Part shown: positions 8,137 to 17,767 of the stretch, piece after piece
Position numbering within the stretch: the stretch's first letter is position 1
How the letters are laid out: every line of letters begins with the position of its first letter
Assembly: GCA_020161395.1 (NCBI GenBank)
Contig: JAIUOE010000001.1
Location: forward strand, 310,001 to 374,000
Direction: 5' to 3'
Origin: Bacteroidota bacterium
GTDB taxonomy: Bacteria > Bacteroidota > Ignavibacteria > Ignavibacteriales > Ignavibacteriaceae
Length of the DNA: 64,000 nucleotides
Made by a program: the position numbers and the translations under genes
Notes under the pieces: generated by a model
What the model was told of the DNA's origin: nothing
Databases searched by the model: none
Seen by the model: the letters and a program-made list of their open reading frames with translations, nothing else

Positions 8137-9603
8137 TCACTGCAGAATCGTTAATTTGCGGGCAATTTTCACATCATCTCCGTTGAGCACATATATATAA
8201 ACTCCGCTTGAAAGTCCTTTGGAATTGAGCACTTCCTCGTGAAAACCGGGGTCATAATATCTGTCTGAAATAACTTTTACATTTTCTCCGAGGGTACTTA
8301 GTAGACTGAGTTTGTATCTGCCGGCAACAGGGATCGAAAACTTTATTGTTGTTGAAGGATTAAACGGATTTGGATAGTTTTGATAAACATCAAATGTCCC
8401 GGGGGCTGTTTTCTCCTTTTCCTCAAGACCCGTCAAAACGACATTTAGACCGAAAAGAGTGGAAACCGATGCATTTGAATTGTCTGTAGCAGTTACTTTA
8501 ATCGACAGGTTGACTGCATCGGGCGGCGTGCCTGAAAAAGTCCGTGTGAGAGGATTGAAAGACAGCCAGGAAGGGAGTGGACTGCCATTAGAGAGAGTGG
8601 CTGAAAAGGTAAGACTGCCGTTTCCGTCATCGTCCACAAATATTGAATCCGGAATTGTGAAGGAGTAACTCTCTCCCGGGACTCCGGATTGAGCAGGAAT
8701 CGGGTTGTTCAGGTATGGTGCGAAGTTTGTATTCCTCAGACTGTCAATCAGATTGTCGATCCTTACCCAGTAAGTGTAGTACGAACCCCAGCTTGTACCC
8801 CCTGAAGTGAAAAAGAGATACTTCCCGTCATTTGAGATGAATTGCCCGTATTCCCAGTATGCTCCGGGTTTGTTGACAGTTGCCCCCAGGGATTTGGGAT
8901 TGGTCCATTTGCCGTTTTCCTTTTTGAAGCTGATATACATATCGCTTGCACTCCCTGTCTGGGCTCTGGAGAAAATCAGATACGACTCATCATTGGCAAT
9001 CCAGAAGTCATTCTCCTGCAAACTGCTGTTCAACGGAATACCCAAATCCACCAGAACCGGGTTACCGGAAATGTTTTCGACCTTGCAGATGTCGCCCACA
9101 CCACCGGAATTCTCGTTATACGAAGAGGCATAGAAATTATTCAGACCGGTCTTCTGCAAATAGTGAGTGCGTAGATTTGATGAGATCATTCTGACCGGAG
9201 TACTCCATCCTGAATTTTCCCGGTGAGAGACATATGTATAAATATGATTGTCCTGTAAAAAAAGTGTACTGTCATTATCAGCAAACCGGGGAGCCATAAA
9301 TCCTTCAAAGACCACAGAAGGTCCATTCCATCTGTTGTTCTCATATTTATAACACTTCAATCTAAGAGCCGTTGGTGGATATGTGTTTATTTCACCGTAA
9401 TAGATTTCCTTGCCGTCCCTGCTGATTGCTATTCTTTCACAGGCTCTGTATCCGGCAGTAACCTGCAAATTGAAAACCTTTGCAATATTTCCGGGTTGAG
9501 TGTTCCCAAGGTACAGGCTGTCATTGGGAATCGACTGTGAATAAATGGTATAAACAGGTAAAAATGAAAATGCCAGGACCACGATTTTTTTAAGTGTCCG
9601 CAT
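8137..9603 (-). CDS. Secreted beta-propeller/Ig-fold protein with T9SS sorting domain
   Basis: 488 residues. A signal peptide (MRTLKKIVVLAFSFLPVYTIYS) is followed by about 270 residues resembling PD40/WD40-like propeller blades ('ISRDGKEIYYGE', 'NDESYLIFSRA', 'SNDGKYLFFTSGG'). A putative Ig-like He_PIG domain at about 300-385 contains 'PSWLSFNPLTRTFSGTPP'. The C-terminal ~85 residues are a type IX secretion sorting domain, with 'NYPNPFNPSTTIKFSIP' and 'GLSSGVYIYVLN'. The protein is therefore probably exported across the outer membrane and attached to the surface or released. Its upstream region contains direct repeats that might bind the LytTR regulator encoded next door. Confidence 0.9.
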   Translation of the reverse strand: MRTLKKIVVLAFSFLPVYTIYSQSIPNDSLYLGNTQPGNIAKVFNLQVTAGYRACERIAISRDGKEIYYGEINTYPPTALRLKCYKYENNRWNGPSVVFEGFMAPRFADNDSTLFLQDNHIYTYVSHRENSGWSTPVRMISSNLRTHYLQKTGLNNFYASSYNENSGGVGDICKVENISGNPVLVDLGIPLNSSLQENDFWIANDESYLIFSRAQTGSASDMYISFKKENGKWTNPKSLGATVNKPGAYWEYGQFISNDGKYLFFTSGGTSWGSYYTYWVRIDNLIDSLRNTNFAPYLNNPIPAQSGVPGESYSFTIPDSIFVDDDGNGSLTFSATLSNGSPLPSWLSFNPLTRTFSGTPPDAVNLSIKVTATDNSNASVSTLFGLNVVLTGLEEKEKTAPGTFDVYQNYPNPFNPSTTIKFSIPVAGRYKLSLLSTLGENVKVISDRYYDPGFHEEVLNSKGLSSGVYIYVLNGDDVKIARKLTILQ

Positions 9604-9815
9604 ATACTGTCCTCCGTCGATTGTTGTTTTTCAGTTTGCCAATTCTGTAAATCAGCACAACGAAAAATAACCTGCCACATATGAGTACGGCTCTCTATTC
9701 TTGTGAAGTGCATCAGGGTTTAGTGAAGCGCACCAGACCGCCTGAAATGCATCAATACGAAAGTTATGATAAGCAGTTATTCAACCAGTCAGGTTCAGAC
9801 TTTGGTACCCGGGAA

Positions 9816-10523
9816 TTAAACTCCAAATCCAAGCGAGATTTTCAATTGTTTAACAACTTTTCGACTGACGGGCAGATTTTCCCCGGTTTGCAGGAGCACA
9901 TTGTTTTTACCTCCACCGGATGTTTGCAGTGCACTTATTTTGCTTAAATCGACCAGAAATGATTTGTGAATTCGAAACCAGGTGGCGGGTAAGAGAGGTA
10001 CAAGTTGCTTAATTGACTTGTCGTGAATTACACTATGTCCATCATTCAAATGAATCTCTGTGTAAATGTTTGCAGATTTGAAGTAGCTGATTTCCTCAAC
10101 AGGAATGACTCTGATCCCGGTGGCGGTTTTTACCGAGAGGAATTTTACGGCATGACCATCTGCGGCATGAGACGATTTTAATCTGTCAAATGCCATTCGC
10201 AGTCTTTCTTCATTGTAAGGTTTTGGAATGAAATCGAGTACGCCATACTCGAAAGCTTCAATTGCCCTGTTCACATTTGCAGATATCACTATGGTATGAA
10301 ATGACTTGCTTACAACCTGTTGAAGCAATTGAAATCCATCTCTTGAGTTTAGGTTTAAATCAAGAAGCAAAAGGTCAACCGGCTTCTCTTTCAGATAAAA
10401 CAGTGCACTGTCGAGGCTGGTTTCTATGTGGATGGATGTGATTTCCTTTTTTAACATACTGTTGACAAGCAGTTGTATGTCCTCAGCGGTGGGTCGTTCA
10501 TCCTCAACTATAAGAATTTTCAT
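9816..10523 (-). CDS. LytTR family response regulator
   Basis: 235 residues from ATG 10523, which overlaps the kinase stop as TGATG. The receiver domain (about 1-120) has 'VEDERPT', phosphoacceptor Asp in 'LLLLDLNLNSRDG', 'VISANV' and Lys in 'FIPKPY'. The C-terminal LytTR DNA-binding domain (about 135-235) has 'EISYFKSANIYTEIHL', 'WFRIHKSFLVDLSKI' and 'LPVSRKVVKQLK'. It is the cognate partner of the 7TMR-DISM/LytS-like kinase directly upstream. LytTR proteins bind pairs of direct repeats; one such pair lies at about 9703-9736. Confidence 0.93.
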   Translation of the reverse strand: MKILIVEDERPTAEDIQLLVNSMLKKEITSIHIETSLDSALFYLKEKPVDLLLLDLNLNSRDGFQLLQQVVSKSFHTIVISANVNRAIEAFEYGVLDFIPKPYNEERLRMAFDRLKSSHAADGHAVKFLSVKTATGIRVIPVEEISYFKSANIYTEIHLNDGHSVIHDKSIKQLVPLLPATWFRIHKSFLVDLSKISALQTSGGGKNNVLLQTGENLPVSRKVVKQLKISLGFGV

Positions 10524-12250
10524 CAATAGCCTCTGATTACAATTTTTGTTTCCCAGCCTCCATCTGTTTGTTCAGATGAAATACTCCACTTGCCGGGATA
10601 ACTTTCCTCAAGCCGGCTTTTTACATAGCGCATCCCGAATCCGGTGGAACCCTTTGTATCCTCCGTATTAAATTCGCCATCATTTGAAAGGATGAATTCG
10701 GTCGAGTCAGTCTGTTTTGTTTTTTGCAGAATAAAAGTGCCGTTGATTTTTTTCTCGAAACCATGTGTCAAGCCGTTTTCGACAAGTGTATGGAAAATCA
10801 TTGGTGGCACGGTTTCAGTCCCGTCGATATTAACAGTCTCGAATTTATATTCTGCGCCCCTCCGGTAGCCCATTATTTTCAGATGTGCTTTGCATAAATC
10901 GATCTCCTGCGTCACCGGAATTTGTTTTAATGCTGAGACCTGATTGATAATCCTGAACTCCTCGGCAAGTGCTTCAATCAATTTAACTGCAGAAGCGGAA
11001 TCCCGTCTTAGCCAGACAATTATTGATGTAAGCGTATTCAACACAAAATGAGGGTTGATGTTCTTTTTGAGGAGTTCGAGTTCGAGAAGTGTTGATTTTA
11101 GTTTGGCTTCCTTCTCTTCCTTTTCTTTTATTGCAAATTGCCGTGCAATTGAAAAACTGCTGCAAATCACCATGACTGATGCCAGTCCGGCAAAAGCAAA
11201 GCCAAGGAAATAGGCTCCCCACGAGAGTAAAATACCTGCGGCGATTACGACGCTTCCCTCCCTCTTCAGTATTAGTGCCCTGCCCGATATGATGCTCGCA
11301 ATTGCAAGTACCGTAAATGAAAGCACAGTGAACATATTCCTCATCTCCGCAATAAAAACATATACCAGCAGAATCGCAGAAACTGTGGCTATGATTGTCC
11401 GTTTGGGAAGTGAAAATGAATAAATCAAAAATGCGGGAAAGAGGGTTGTGAACAGGAGAGTATTTACCTGATAAAACCAGTACTCAAAATGGATAAACGA
11501 AACAGACAGATCAAATAAAAACGCTGCCTGAGATACGAGATAATCAAAAATTACGGTCAGACAGAACAAACTAAAAAGGAGGTGCTCTGTTCTGCGATGC
11601 CGGGTGATGAAAAGGAACAGATTAAAGAGAAATGCTATCAGAAGTATTCCGGTCATGAAAGATGCTGTTCTGCCGGAAGTAAAAAGTGAATCCAGTACCG
11701 CCTTATACTTGCCGACCACCACATCCCCGTACAAAAATCTCCACGGCGAGACGGTATCATAATTCGATATGCGAAGAAGAACAGTATGACTTCCCGGTGT
11801 GACAAACCTGTTTGGCACGATGACATTAAAATTTGCCCTGCCTGCTGTTTCCTCCTGCCTGCTCTTTCCCCTTGTCCCATTTTGTGCCAAAAGGTCACCG
11901 TCCCAGTAAATCTCGTATGCCGTTATAATATTGAAAGAAAATATCCCAATGACATCCTGTTCGCGGAGCGTATCTGGTATGTAAAGGTTGGTTTTCAAGA
12001 GCCAGTTACCTGTCGAGTATCTCTCTGTCTCTTTTAATTCTTTTACAGATTGCCAAACCAGAGCAGGAAGGCGGGTGACCGGAGTGGAGGGGTCTTTATC
12101 TTCAGCTATTTGCCATTCCTGGAGCCGGAGAGCTGTGGTCGAAACACCAAAAATATTGAAAGTATCTCGGACAGTTGGATCATCACTACCGAATAAGGCT
12201 GATGAAGCCAAAGATAAGATGAAAAAAACCGAAATGAATGCGATTTTCAC
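10523..12250 (-). CDS. Membrane sensor histidine kinase (7TMR-DISM type, LytS-like catalytic part)
   Basis: 575 residues, GTG start. Signal peptide, then an extracytoplasmic beta-rich domain (about 25-180, 7TMR-DISM extracellular-like, 'PALVWQSVKELKETERYSTGNWLLKTNLYIP'-type region), seven hydrophobic helices (about 185-385), a short coiled coil, and the LytS-type phosphoacceptor motif 'KNINPHFVLNTL'. The HATPase carries 'TLVENGLTHGFE' and 'GFGMRYVKSRL'. It senses an unknown ligand in the periplasm and phosphorylates the overlapping LytTR regulator. The stop/start overlap with the regulator (TGATG) fixes them as a pair. Confidence 0.9.
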   Translation of the reverse strand: MKIAFISVFFILSLASSALFGSDDPTVRDTFNIFGVSTTALRLQEWQIAEDKDPSTPVTRLPALVWQSVKELKETERYSTGNWLLKTNLYIPDTLREQDVIGIFSFNIITAYEIYWDGDLLAQNGTRGKSRQEETAGRANFNVIVPNRFVTPGSHTVLLRISNYDTVSPWRFLYGDVVVGKYKAVLDSLFTSGRTASFMTGILLIAFLFNLFLFITRHRRTEHLLFSLFCLTVIFDYLVSQAAFLFDLSVSFIHFEYWFYQVNTLLFTTLFPAFLIYSFSLPKRTIIATVSAILLVYVFIAEMRNMFTVLSFTVLAIASIISGRALILKREGSVVIAAGILLSWGAYFLGFAFAGLASVMVICSSFSIARQFAIKEKEEKEAKLKSTLLELELLKKNINPHFVLNTLTSIIVWLRRDSASAVKLIEALAEEFRIINQVSALKQIPVTQEIDLCKAHLKIMGYRRGAEYKFETVNIDGTETVPPMIFHTLVENGLTHGFEKKINGTFILQKTKQTDSTEFILSNDGEFNTEDTKGSTGFGMRYVKSRLEESYPGKWSISSEQTDGGWETKIVIRGY

Positions 12251-12262
12251 AATTCGAATGAA

Positions 12263-14257
12263 TTAAACGGAAGATGCTGCAGCTAATTTGACAATAAATT
12301 TTGTCCCTTGATTCTTCTCACTCTCGAAGGTTACTTCCGCCGAATTGATATCACAGTATTTCTTTACGAGTGCGAGGCCAAGTCCGTTCCCTTCGAAATT
12401 TCTTCCGTAACCCTGATCTTCCTGCCTGAAAGGTGAAAACACTGTTTCACGAAATTCATTGGAGATGCCAATTCCCGAATCCGCCACTTCAACAACCAGC
12501 CTGCCATCCGGGGCAAGCGAAGAAGAAACCTTGACGGTTCCTTTGTTTGTGTATTTAATCGCATTGTCCATCAGATTGCCGAATATCTGTGTCAGGCTGT
12601 ATTCATCACCAATGACATGGTGGTCACCTTCACCGAGACTGATTGCAAAATCCAGTCCTTTAAACTTGCATTTCATAAGATACTCACCGGCAAGTTTTTT
12701 AAGAACCTGTTTCAGGTCGACTTGTGTTATGTGTGGCATAAAATTCCCTGTCTGCAACTCAGCCATGTTGAGAATCAGATTCAGGGTTCTCACGATTCGT
12801 TGCCCCGAATTTTCAATGGCTGTGAATGTTGTATCCAAATTCAAGCCGCCGATTTCCTCAATCTCGTCACGGATTATATCCATGGAACCAAGAATTACAT
12901 TCATCGGAGATCTTATTTCATGGGACATTTGTAAGAGGAAATCTGATTTTAACTGTGCAGCTTTCTCAGCAAGTTCCCGTGCTTTTTTCAATTCATCGAT
13001 GAGTCTTTTCTTTGTAATAACTTTCCACAATTCAGTGGAATAAATCTGAAGGTCTCTTGTATCCTCAATAGTGTATTCAGTTCTTTTATTACCTACACCT
13101 ACAATAAGTTTTGGGGCTCCATCCTCAAAGACAGGAACACTAAGGTGCCTTTCAACCGGGAAATGTCCCTCGGGATAACCATGTTTACCCTCCATGGTTT
13201 GATAATGGTTGTGAATTGCCGGTTTGCCTGTTCTGATGCAATCCGCCCAGACACCTGCATCTTTCATCGGGTATTTGGTCACATCGGGAATCAAACACTT
13301 CCCCTCAACACTACCGGACCAGGTGAAAAGATTTAATGCAATTTCTCCTTCAGTTTGTGTTTCAGCAAAGTGAATATAACCCACCTCACTTTTAGTCAGC
13401 CTTACCACTTCCTCCATGGCAAATTGAACAATTTCTCTTTCAGTAAGATCCTGAATATTCATCAATTCATGGAGTGAATTAAGCCTGTCGTTCTGAAGTC
13501 TGAGATTTTCTCTTGCCTCAACCACTTCCGTAATGTTGGCTGCTGTGAATGCAACATATCTTATTTCACCGGAATCCAATATAATCGGTCTGTAAGCAAC
13601 CCTCCACCACATGCTTGTTCCATTAATATATTTTATTTCCACTTCCTTGCTTAGCGGGATTCCATTAAAGGCATCGTTCACATTTCTTTTAAACTCTTCG
13701 ATGGAATCGATTGTAGAATAGTCGAGGATCGATTCTCCTTTTTGAGGACTCCTCCGGTAGATGCTTTCGATAATCGTTTTTACCGATTTATTAAAATATT
13801 TCATCCTGAAGTCGCGGTCAATTAGAATGACAGACTCTGCGGTATTTTCATACAATGCAATCAGAGTATGCGACAGGTCATCCAAAACCGCCTGAGCAGC
13901 CTTTTCTGCTGTGATATCTTTCACTATAACAAGGGTAGCTGTTCTGTCCTCAAAAGAGATTGTGGATGCCGAGACAGTTGCCGGAAACAAAGAACCGTCC
14001 ATCCTCTTACCTGTTATTTCGTATGAGGAAGGTATAAGATCCCCGCTTTCTCTCATCTTGTTTTTAACAATTGGAAGGGTTTCAGCGGGATTGGCAGAGA
14101 AAGCCTCCAACGGTTTTCCGACTATTTCCGATTTATCTGTAATTCCGGTGAGACTGTAAAATGCCTCGTTGGCATATACAAATTTCTGTTCCTGCGTAAC
14201 ACAAACTGCGCTTAGGGAGTGGTCAAAAAGTTGACTCAGTGTTTCGGTGGTTATCAA
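12263..14257 (-). CDS. PAS-PAS-GAF sensor histidine kinase
   Basis: 664 residues, TTG start (no better start exists before residue 68). Two PAS domains (about 5-115 and 125-245; 'MKYFNKSVKTIIESIYR' marks the second), a GAF-like domain (about 260-415, 'SEVGYIHFAETQTEGEIAL'), then HisKA with 'LQMSHEIRSPMNVIL' and HATPase with 'NLMDNAIKYTNKG', 'DSGIGI' and 'GNGLGLALVKKY'. There is no membrane segment, so it senses a cytoplasmic signal. No receiver is fused. It ends 13 bases before the LytS-like kinase start, so all three minus-strand signalling genes may share a transcript. Confidence 0.92.
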   Translation of the reverse strand: MITTETLSQLFDHSLSAVCVTQEQKFVYANEAFYSLTGITDKSEIVGKPLEAFSANPAETLPIVKNKMRESGDLIPSSYEITGKRMDGSLFPATVSASTISFEDRTATLVIVKDITAEKAAQAVLDDLSHTLIALYENTAESVILIDRDFRMKYFNKSVKTIIESIYRRSPQKGESILDYSTIDSIEEFKRNVNDAFNGIPLSKEVEIKYINGTSMWWRVAYRPIILDSGEIRYVAFTAANITEVVEARENLRLQNDRLNSLHELMNIQDLTEREIVQFAMEEVVRLTKSEVGYIHFAETQTEGEIALNLFTWSGSVEGKCLIPDVTKYPMKDAGVWADCIRTGKPAIHNHYQTMEGKHGYPEGHFPVERHLSVPVFEDGAPKLIVGVGNKRTEYTIEDTRDLQIYSTELWKVITKKRLIDELKKARELAEKAAQLKSDFLLQMSHEIRSPMNVILGSMDIIRDEIEEIGGLNLDTTFTAIENSGQRIVRTLNLILNMAELQTGNFMPHITQVDLKQVLKKLAGEYLMKCKFKGLDFAISLGEGDHHVIGDEYSLTQIFGNLMDNAIKYTNKGTVKVSSSLAPDGRLVVEVADSGIGISNEFRETVFSPFRQEDQGYGRNFEGNGLGLALVKKYCDINSAEVTFESEKNQGTKFIVKLAAASSV

Positions 14258-14497
14258 TTTAGATCATACTGTTCATGTTTAAGAAACTGACGAAGGTGTA
14301 AGAAATTTTCTACAATAAAAGTTCAAATTAACTAAGTTGTATAAAAAAATTATTACAGTTCTCACAACTTCTGAAAATTTTTATTTCTGATTCATTAAAA
14401 TTCCACGCAACGGGTCGTTCCCGGCTCCACTTCACCACTTCTAAATGCACTCTCCTCGAAAATCGTTATATTTGCAGTTCTATTTTACAAGGAATCC

Positions 14498-15574
14498 ATG
14501 AACTTTTTTGAAAAGCTTGCAAAAATAAAGGATAAATTCGACCGCATTAATGAACAACTTGCGGACGAAGCTGTCCTCTCTGATACCGATAAACTGATCT
14601 CTCTCAGCAAGGAGAGAAGCGACCTTATTCCAATGATGGAAGCTTTCGATAAATATTCCCGCGTAATTTCCGACCTTGCCGAATCGAAAGACATCCTTGA
14701 AAATTCGACTGACAAGGAACTCATCGAGATTGCCCAAATGGAACTCGAGGGCTTGAAGGAACAGAAAGAACTTTTGGAGGAAGAAATAAAAGTTCTTCTC
14801 CTGCCAAAAGACCCCAACGACGATAAAAGTATCATTCTCGAAATTCGTGCCGGTACAGGCGGTGACGAAGCCGGACTTTTCGCAGGTGACCTCCTCAGAA
14901 TGTATATGCGTTATGCCGAGCTAAAAGGCTGGAAAACCGAGTACATCGATTTCAGCGAAGCAGGTGGTCTCGGTGGTGTAAAAGAAGCTGTTGTATCTAT
15001 TTCGGGAACGGGTGTGTATGGCGAACTGAAGTGGGAGAGCGGAGTGCATCGTGTACAGAGAGTCCCTCAAACCGAAGCTCAGGGAAGGGTTCATACATCT
15101 GCGGCTTCAGTGGCAGTACTCCCTGAGGTGGAGGATGTTGCAGTCGATATCAACATGAACGATGTAAAGATTGATGTGTTCCGAAGTGGTGGCGCCGGTG
15201 GTCAGAATGTGAACAAAGTGGAGACCGCAATCCGGATGACCCACATCCCGACAGGTATTGTTGTTCAGTGCCAGGATGAAAGATCGCAGTTGAAAAACCG
15301 TGAGAAAGCCCTCAAGGTTTTGATGGCAAGACTTTATGACCTTAAAAGCAGCGAACAAAATTCCGAAATTGCCGCTCAAAGAAAACTTATGGTTAAAAGC
15401 GGCGACAGAAGCGACAAAATCCGCACCTACAATTTCCCGCAAAACCGCGTAACCGACCACAGAATCGGCTTAACTCTTTATAATCTGAGCGATGTTATTA
15501 ACGGTGATTTGTTTAATTTGATTGAGCAGCTAAAAATTGCCGACCGTGCTGAAAAACTGCAGGCGGAGGTTTAG
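14498..15574 (+). CDS. prfA: Peptide chain release factor 1
   Basis: 358 residues, normal length for bacterial RF1. The GGQ catalytic motif is in 'RSGGAGGQNVNKVETA'. The stop-codon recognition loop has 'RVPQTEAQGRVHTSA', with the P-x-T tripeptide of RF1 (reading UAA/UAG) rather than the SPF of RF2. The N-terminal coiled coil and 'EIRAGTGGDEAGLFA' are also characteristic. The start at ATG 14498 is preceded by AAGGA. It releases completed polypeptides on the ribosome. The 240-base divergent region upstream probably carries its promoter. Confidence 0.97.
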   Translation: MNFFEKLAKIKDKFDRINEQLADEAVLSDTDKLISLSKERSDLIPMMEAFDKYSRVISDLAESKDILENSTDKELIEIAQMELEGLKEQKELLEEEIKVLLLPKDPNDDKSIILEIRAGTGGDEAGLFAGDLLRMYMRYAELKGWKTEYIDFSEAGGLGGVKEAVVSISGTGVYGELKWESGVHRVQRVPQTEAQGRVHTSAASVAVLPEVEDVAVDINMNDVKIDVFRSGGAGGQNVNKVETAIRMTHIPTGIVVQCQDERSQLKNREKALKVLMARLYDLKSSEQNSEIAAQRKLMVKSGDRSDKIRTYNFPQNRVTDHRIGLTLYNLSDVINGDLFNLIEQLKIADRAEKLQAEV

Positions 15575-15638
15575 GAGAGCACAATTTTTTTGCTGAAAAG
15601 AAATTTCTTTATTAAGAATCAGATTTTATAAAACAGAT

Positions 15639-17186
15639 ATGAAAAAACTGCCCTTAGGAATCCAAACATTTTCTCAGATTATCGAAGATGATTTGGTGTA
15701 TGTCGATAAAACCGGATATATAGTGGAACTTGTGGATTCCATGAAGTATGTTTTTCTGTCTCGTCCGCGAAGATTTGGTAAATCACTTCTGCTTTCCACT
15801 ATCGAAGAATTTTTTACCGGAAAAAGGGAATTGTTTGCAGGTCTGAAGATTTACGATTATCCCGAATGGAAATCCCATCCCATCATCCACCTGGATTTCT
15901 CAAATATGGAAACGGGGAGTGAGGAAACCTTCCGTGAAACTTTTTTTGACAGATTAAATGAAATAGCCGGTTTTTACGGCATAGAGATTAAATCACAAAT
16001 CGTTTCTCATTATTTTGGAAGATTAATAAAAGAATTATCTGAGAAGTATGGAGAAAAAACGGTCATTCTCATCGATGAATATGACAAGCCCATTACGGAT
16101 CACCTTGATAATCCTGAAATTGCAGGTCGGATAAGGGAGTTTCTAAAGTCTGTTTTTGTTCGTATGAAGGGAAATGATGCGCATATCAGGTTTGCTTTGC
16201 TAACAGGTGTTAGTAAATTTTCCAAAGTTTCACTTTTTTCCGGCATGAATCAGATTACCGATATATCAATGAATGAAAACTACGCATCACTTCTGGGTTA
16301 TACTCATGAGGAGTTGCAATTTTATTTTTCGGATTTCATCAATAATCTGGCAGAAAAAAAAGGCATCTCCGGGGATGAGCTGCTGCAGGAAATAAAAAGG
16401 TGGTATAATGGCTACAGTTGGGATGCAATGACCCGTCTATACAACCCATTTTCCATATTGAGTCTTTTCTCTACCCAAAGATTTGATAATTACTGGTTTA
16501 GCAGTGGTACTCCATCGTATCTTGTTAAGTTGATGAGAGAGAAGAAATACGATGTAACTATTTTAAAGAATGCAGAAGCAAATATTCTCACTTTTGATTC
16601 CGGTACTCTTGATAAAATCGACCCGATCAATCTTTTGTTCCAGACGGGTTACCTGACAGTCAGTGAAAAAAGAGATTTGTATCAAATTGAAGAGTATCTC
16701 CTGAATTTCCCGAATTTTGAAGTCGAAACTTCTTTCTACAGTCATTTAATCGGAGATATAGCAAGTACTCAACCTTATGAGGCTCTAACGCTTGCTCTGA
16801 AGTTAAGGCAGTCATTGGAAAATGGAAAAATCGAGCAGTTCGAATCAATTCTAAAAACTCTGTTTGCACAAATTCCTTCAAATTTACTTATTAAGGAGGA
16901 GAGATTCTTTCATTCACTCTTTATCATGATATCATATTTGTCGGGAATCGAAACGGATGCCGAAGTAAACACTAATATCGGCAGAATCGACGGAGTGATT
17001 GAATTCAGGAATAAAATCTACATCGTTGAATTTAAATACAATCATCCTGCATTGGAGGGTTTGGAGCAGATACTTCAGAAGAAGTACTATGAGAAGTATC
17101 TCGCAAAAGGTAAGGAGATTATTTTGTTGGGGGTAAGCTTTTCAGCGAATGAGATAAATACTATAAATATGACATTCGAACATTAA
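15639..17186 (+). CDS. AAA-ATPase-like protein with C-terminal PD-(D/E)XK nuclease-like domain
   Basis: 515 residues of the PF09820/PF08011 type that is expanded in Bacteroidota and anaerobes. The N-terminus has the family start 'LPLGIQTFSQIIEDDLVYVDKT', a Walker A-like 'SRPRRFGKSLLL', and Walker B 'TVILIDEYDKPI'. The C-terminus has 'GRIDGVIEFRNKIYIVEFKY', a PD-(D/E)XK-type core (Asp ... Glu-x-Lys). The biological role of the family is not established; such genes often occur in many copies and behave as accessory genes. It is flanked by prfA and a GNAT gene with no obvious operon partner. Confidence 0.9.
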   Translation: MKKLPLGIQTFSQIIEDDLVYVDKTGYIVELVDSMKYVFLSRPRRFGKSLLLSTIEEFFTGKRELFAGLKIYDYPEWKSHPIIHLDFSNMETGSEETFRETFFDRLNEIAGFYGIEIKSQIVSHYFGRLIKELSEKYGEKTVILIDEYDKPITDHLDNPEIAGRIREFLKSVFVRMKGNDAHIRFALLTGVSKFSKVSLFSGMNQITDISMNENYASLLGYTHEELQFYFSDFINNLAEKKGISGDELLQEIKRWYNGYSWDAMTRLYNPFSILSLFSTQRFDNYWFSSGTPSYLVKLMREKKYDVTILKNAEANILTFDSGTLDKIDPINLLFQTGYLTVSEKRDLYQIEEYLLNFPNFEVETSFYSHLIGDIASTQPYEALTLALKLRQSLENGKIEQFESILKTLFAQIPSNLLIKEERFFHSLFIMISYLSGIETDAEVNTNIGRIDGVIEFRNKIYIVEFKYNHPALEGLEQILQKKYYEKYLAKGKEIILLGVSFSANEINTINMTFEH

Positions 17187-17212
17187 ACTGTGAACAAACA
17201 GCAATTCTGAGT

Positions 17213-17755
17213 TTAAAGATATGTCTGCCTCTCCTCAAGTTCCTCTTTCAGCAGACCATAGACGAGGAGATCCCAGTCCTGGTCGTTTTTGTGGAAGGAT
17301 TTACGGAGGGTGCCCTCCAGTTTGAATCCGTTTTTCTCGAGGACACGGGCTGAAGCTGTGTTGGGTGACGCCACTTCCGCCTGAATCTTTATAATATCGA
17401 AATATGTGAAAGCGAATGTTGTTATCTGCCGGCAAACTTCAGTTGCAATCCCTCTGTTCCAGAATTTCTCACCAAACCAGAACCCGATCTCAGCGGTCTT
17501 CTTTTGTACATCTGTTAGAAGGTGTGCACCTGCAATTCCGGCTATCTCACCGTAATATCTTACTGCGAATACTGACTGAATATTCCCCGCATTCATAAGT
17601 TTGATGAATTCTATCGCGTGCTCGACTGTATAAGGTTGCGGGAAGGAATCACGAAGGTAGAGGGCAACTTTGGGATTGTTAGCCACCTCGGCAAGCCCGT
17701 GAGCATCTTCAGGGAAAAGGGAAGTAAGTTCGATGATTTTTGATTCTGTCAGCAA
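17213..17755 (-). CDS. GNAT family acetyltransferase (RimJ/RimL-like)
   Basis: 180 residues, TTG start. The acetyl-CoA-binding fold is visible: 'AEIGFWFGEKFWNRGIATEV' contains the RimJ/RimL-type strand and the degenerate R/Q-x-x-G-x-G/A loop, followed by 'ASPNTASARVLEKNGFKLEGTLRKSF'. Proteins of this type acetylate protein N-termini, amino acids or small molecules; the substrate cannot be inferred here. It lies 12 bases downstream of the TonB receptor gene and may be co-transcribed with it. Confidence 0.9.
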   Translation of the reverse strand: MLTESKIIELTSLFPEDAHGLAEVANNPKVALYLRDSFPQPYTVEHAIEFIKLMNAGNIQSVFAVRYYGEIAGIAGAHLLTDVQKKTAEIGFWFGEKFWNRGIATEVCRQITTFAFTYFDIIKIQAEVASPNTASARVLEKNGFKLEGTLRKSFHKNDQDWDLLVYGLLKEELEERQTYL

Positions 17756-17767
17756 TCTGATTTCAAT

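Noticed and set aside
15639-17186. AAA/PD-(D/E)XK protein as part of a defence system
   Set aside because: The family is multi-copy in Bacteroidota, has no established defence role, and here has housekeeping neighbours.
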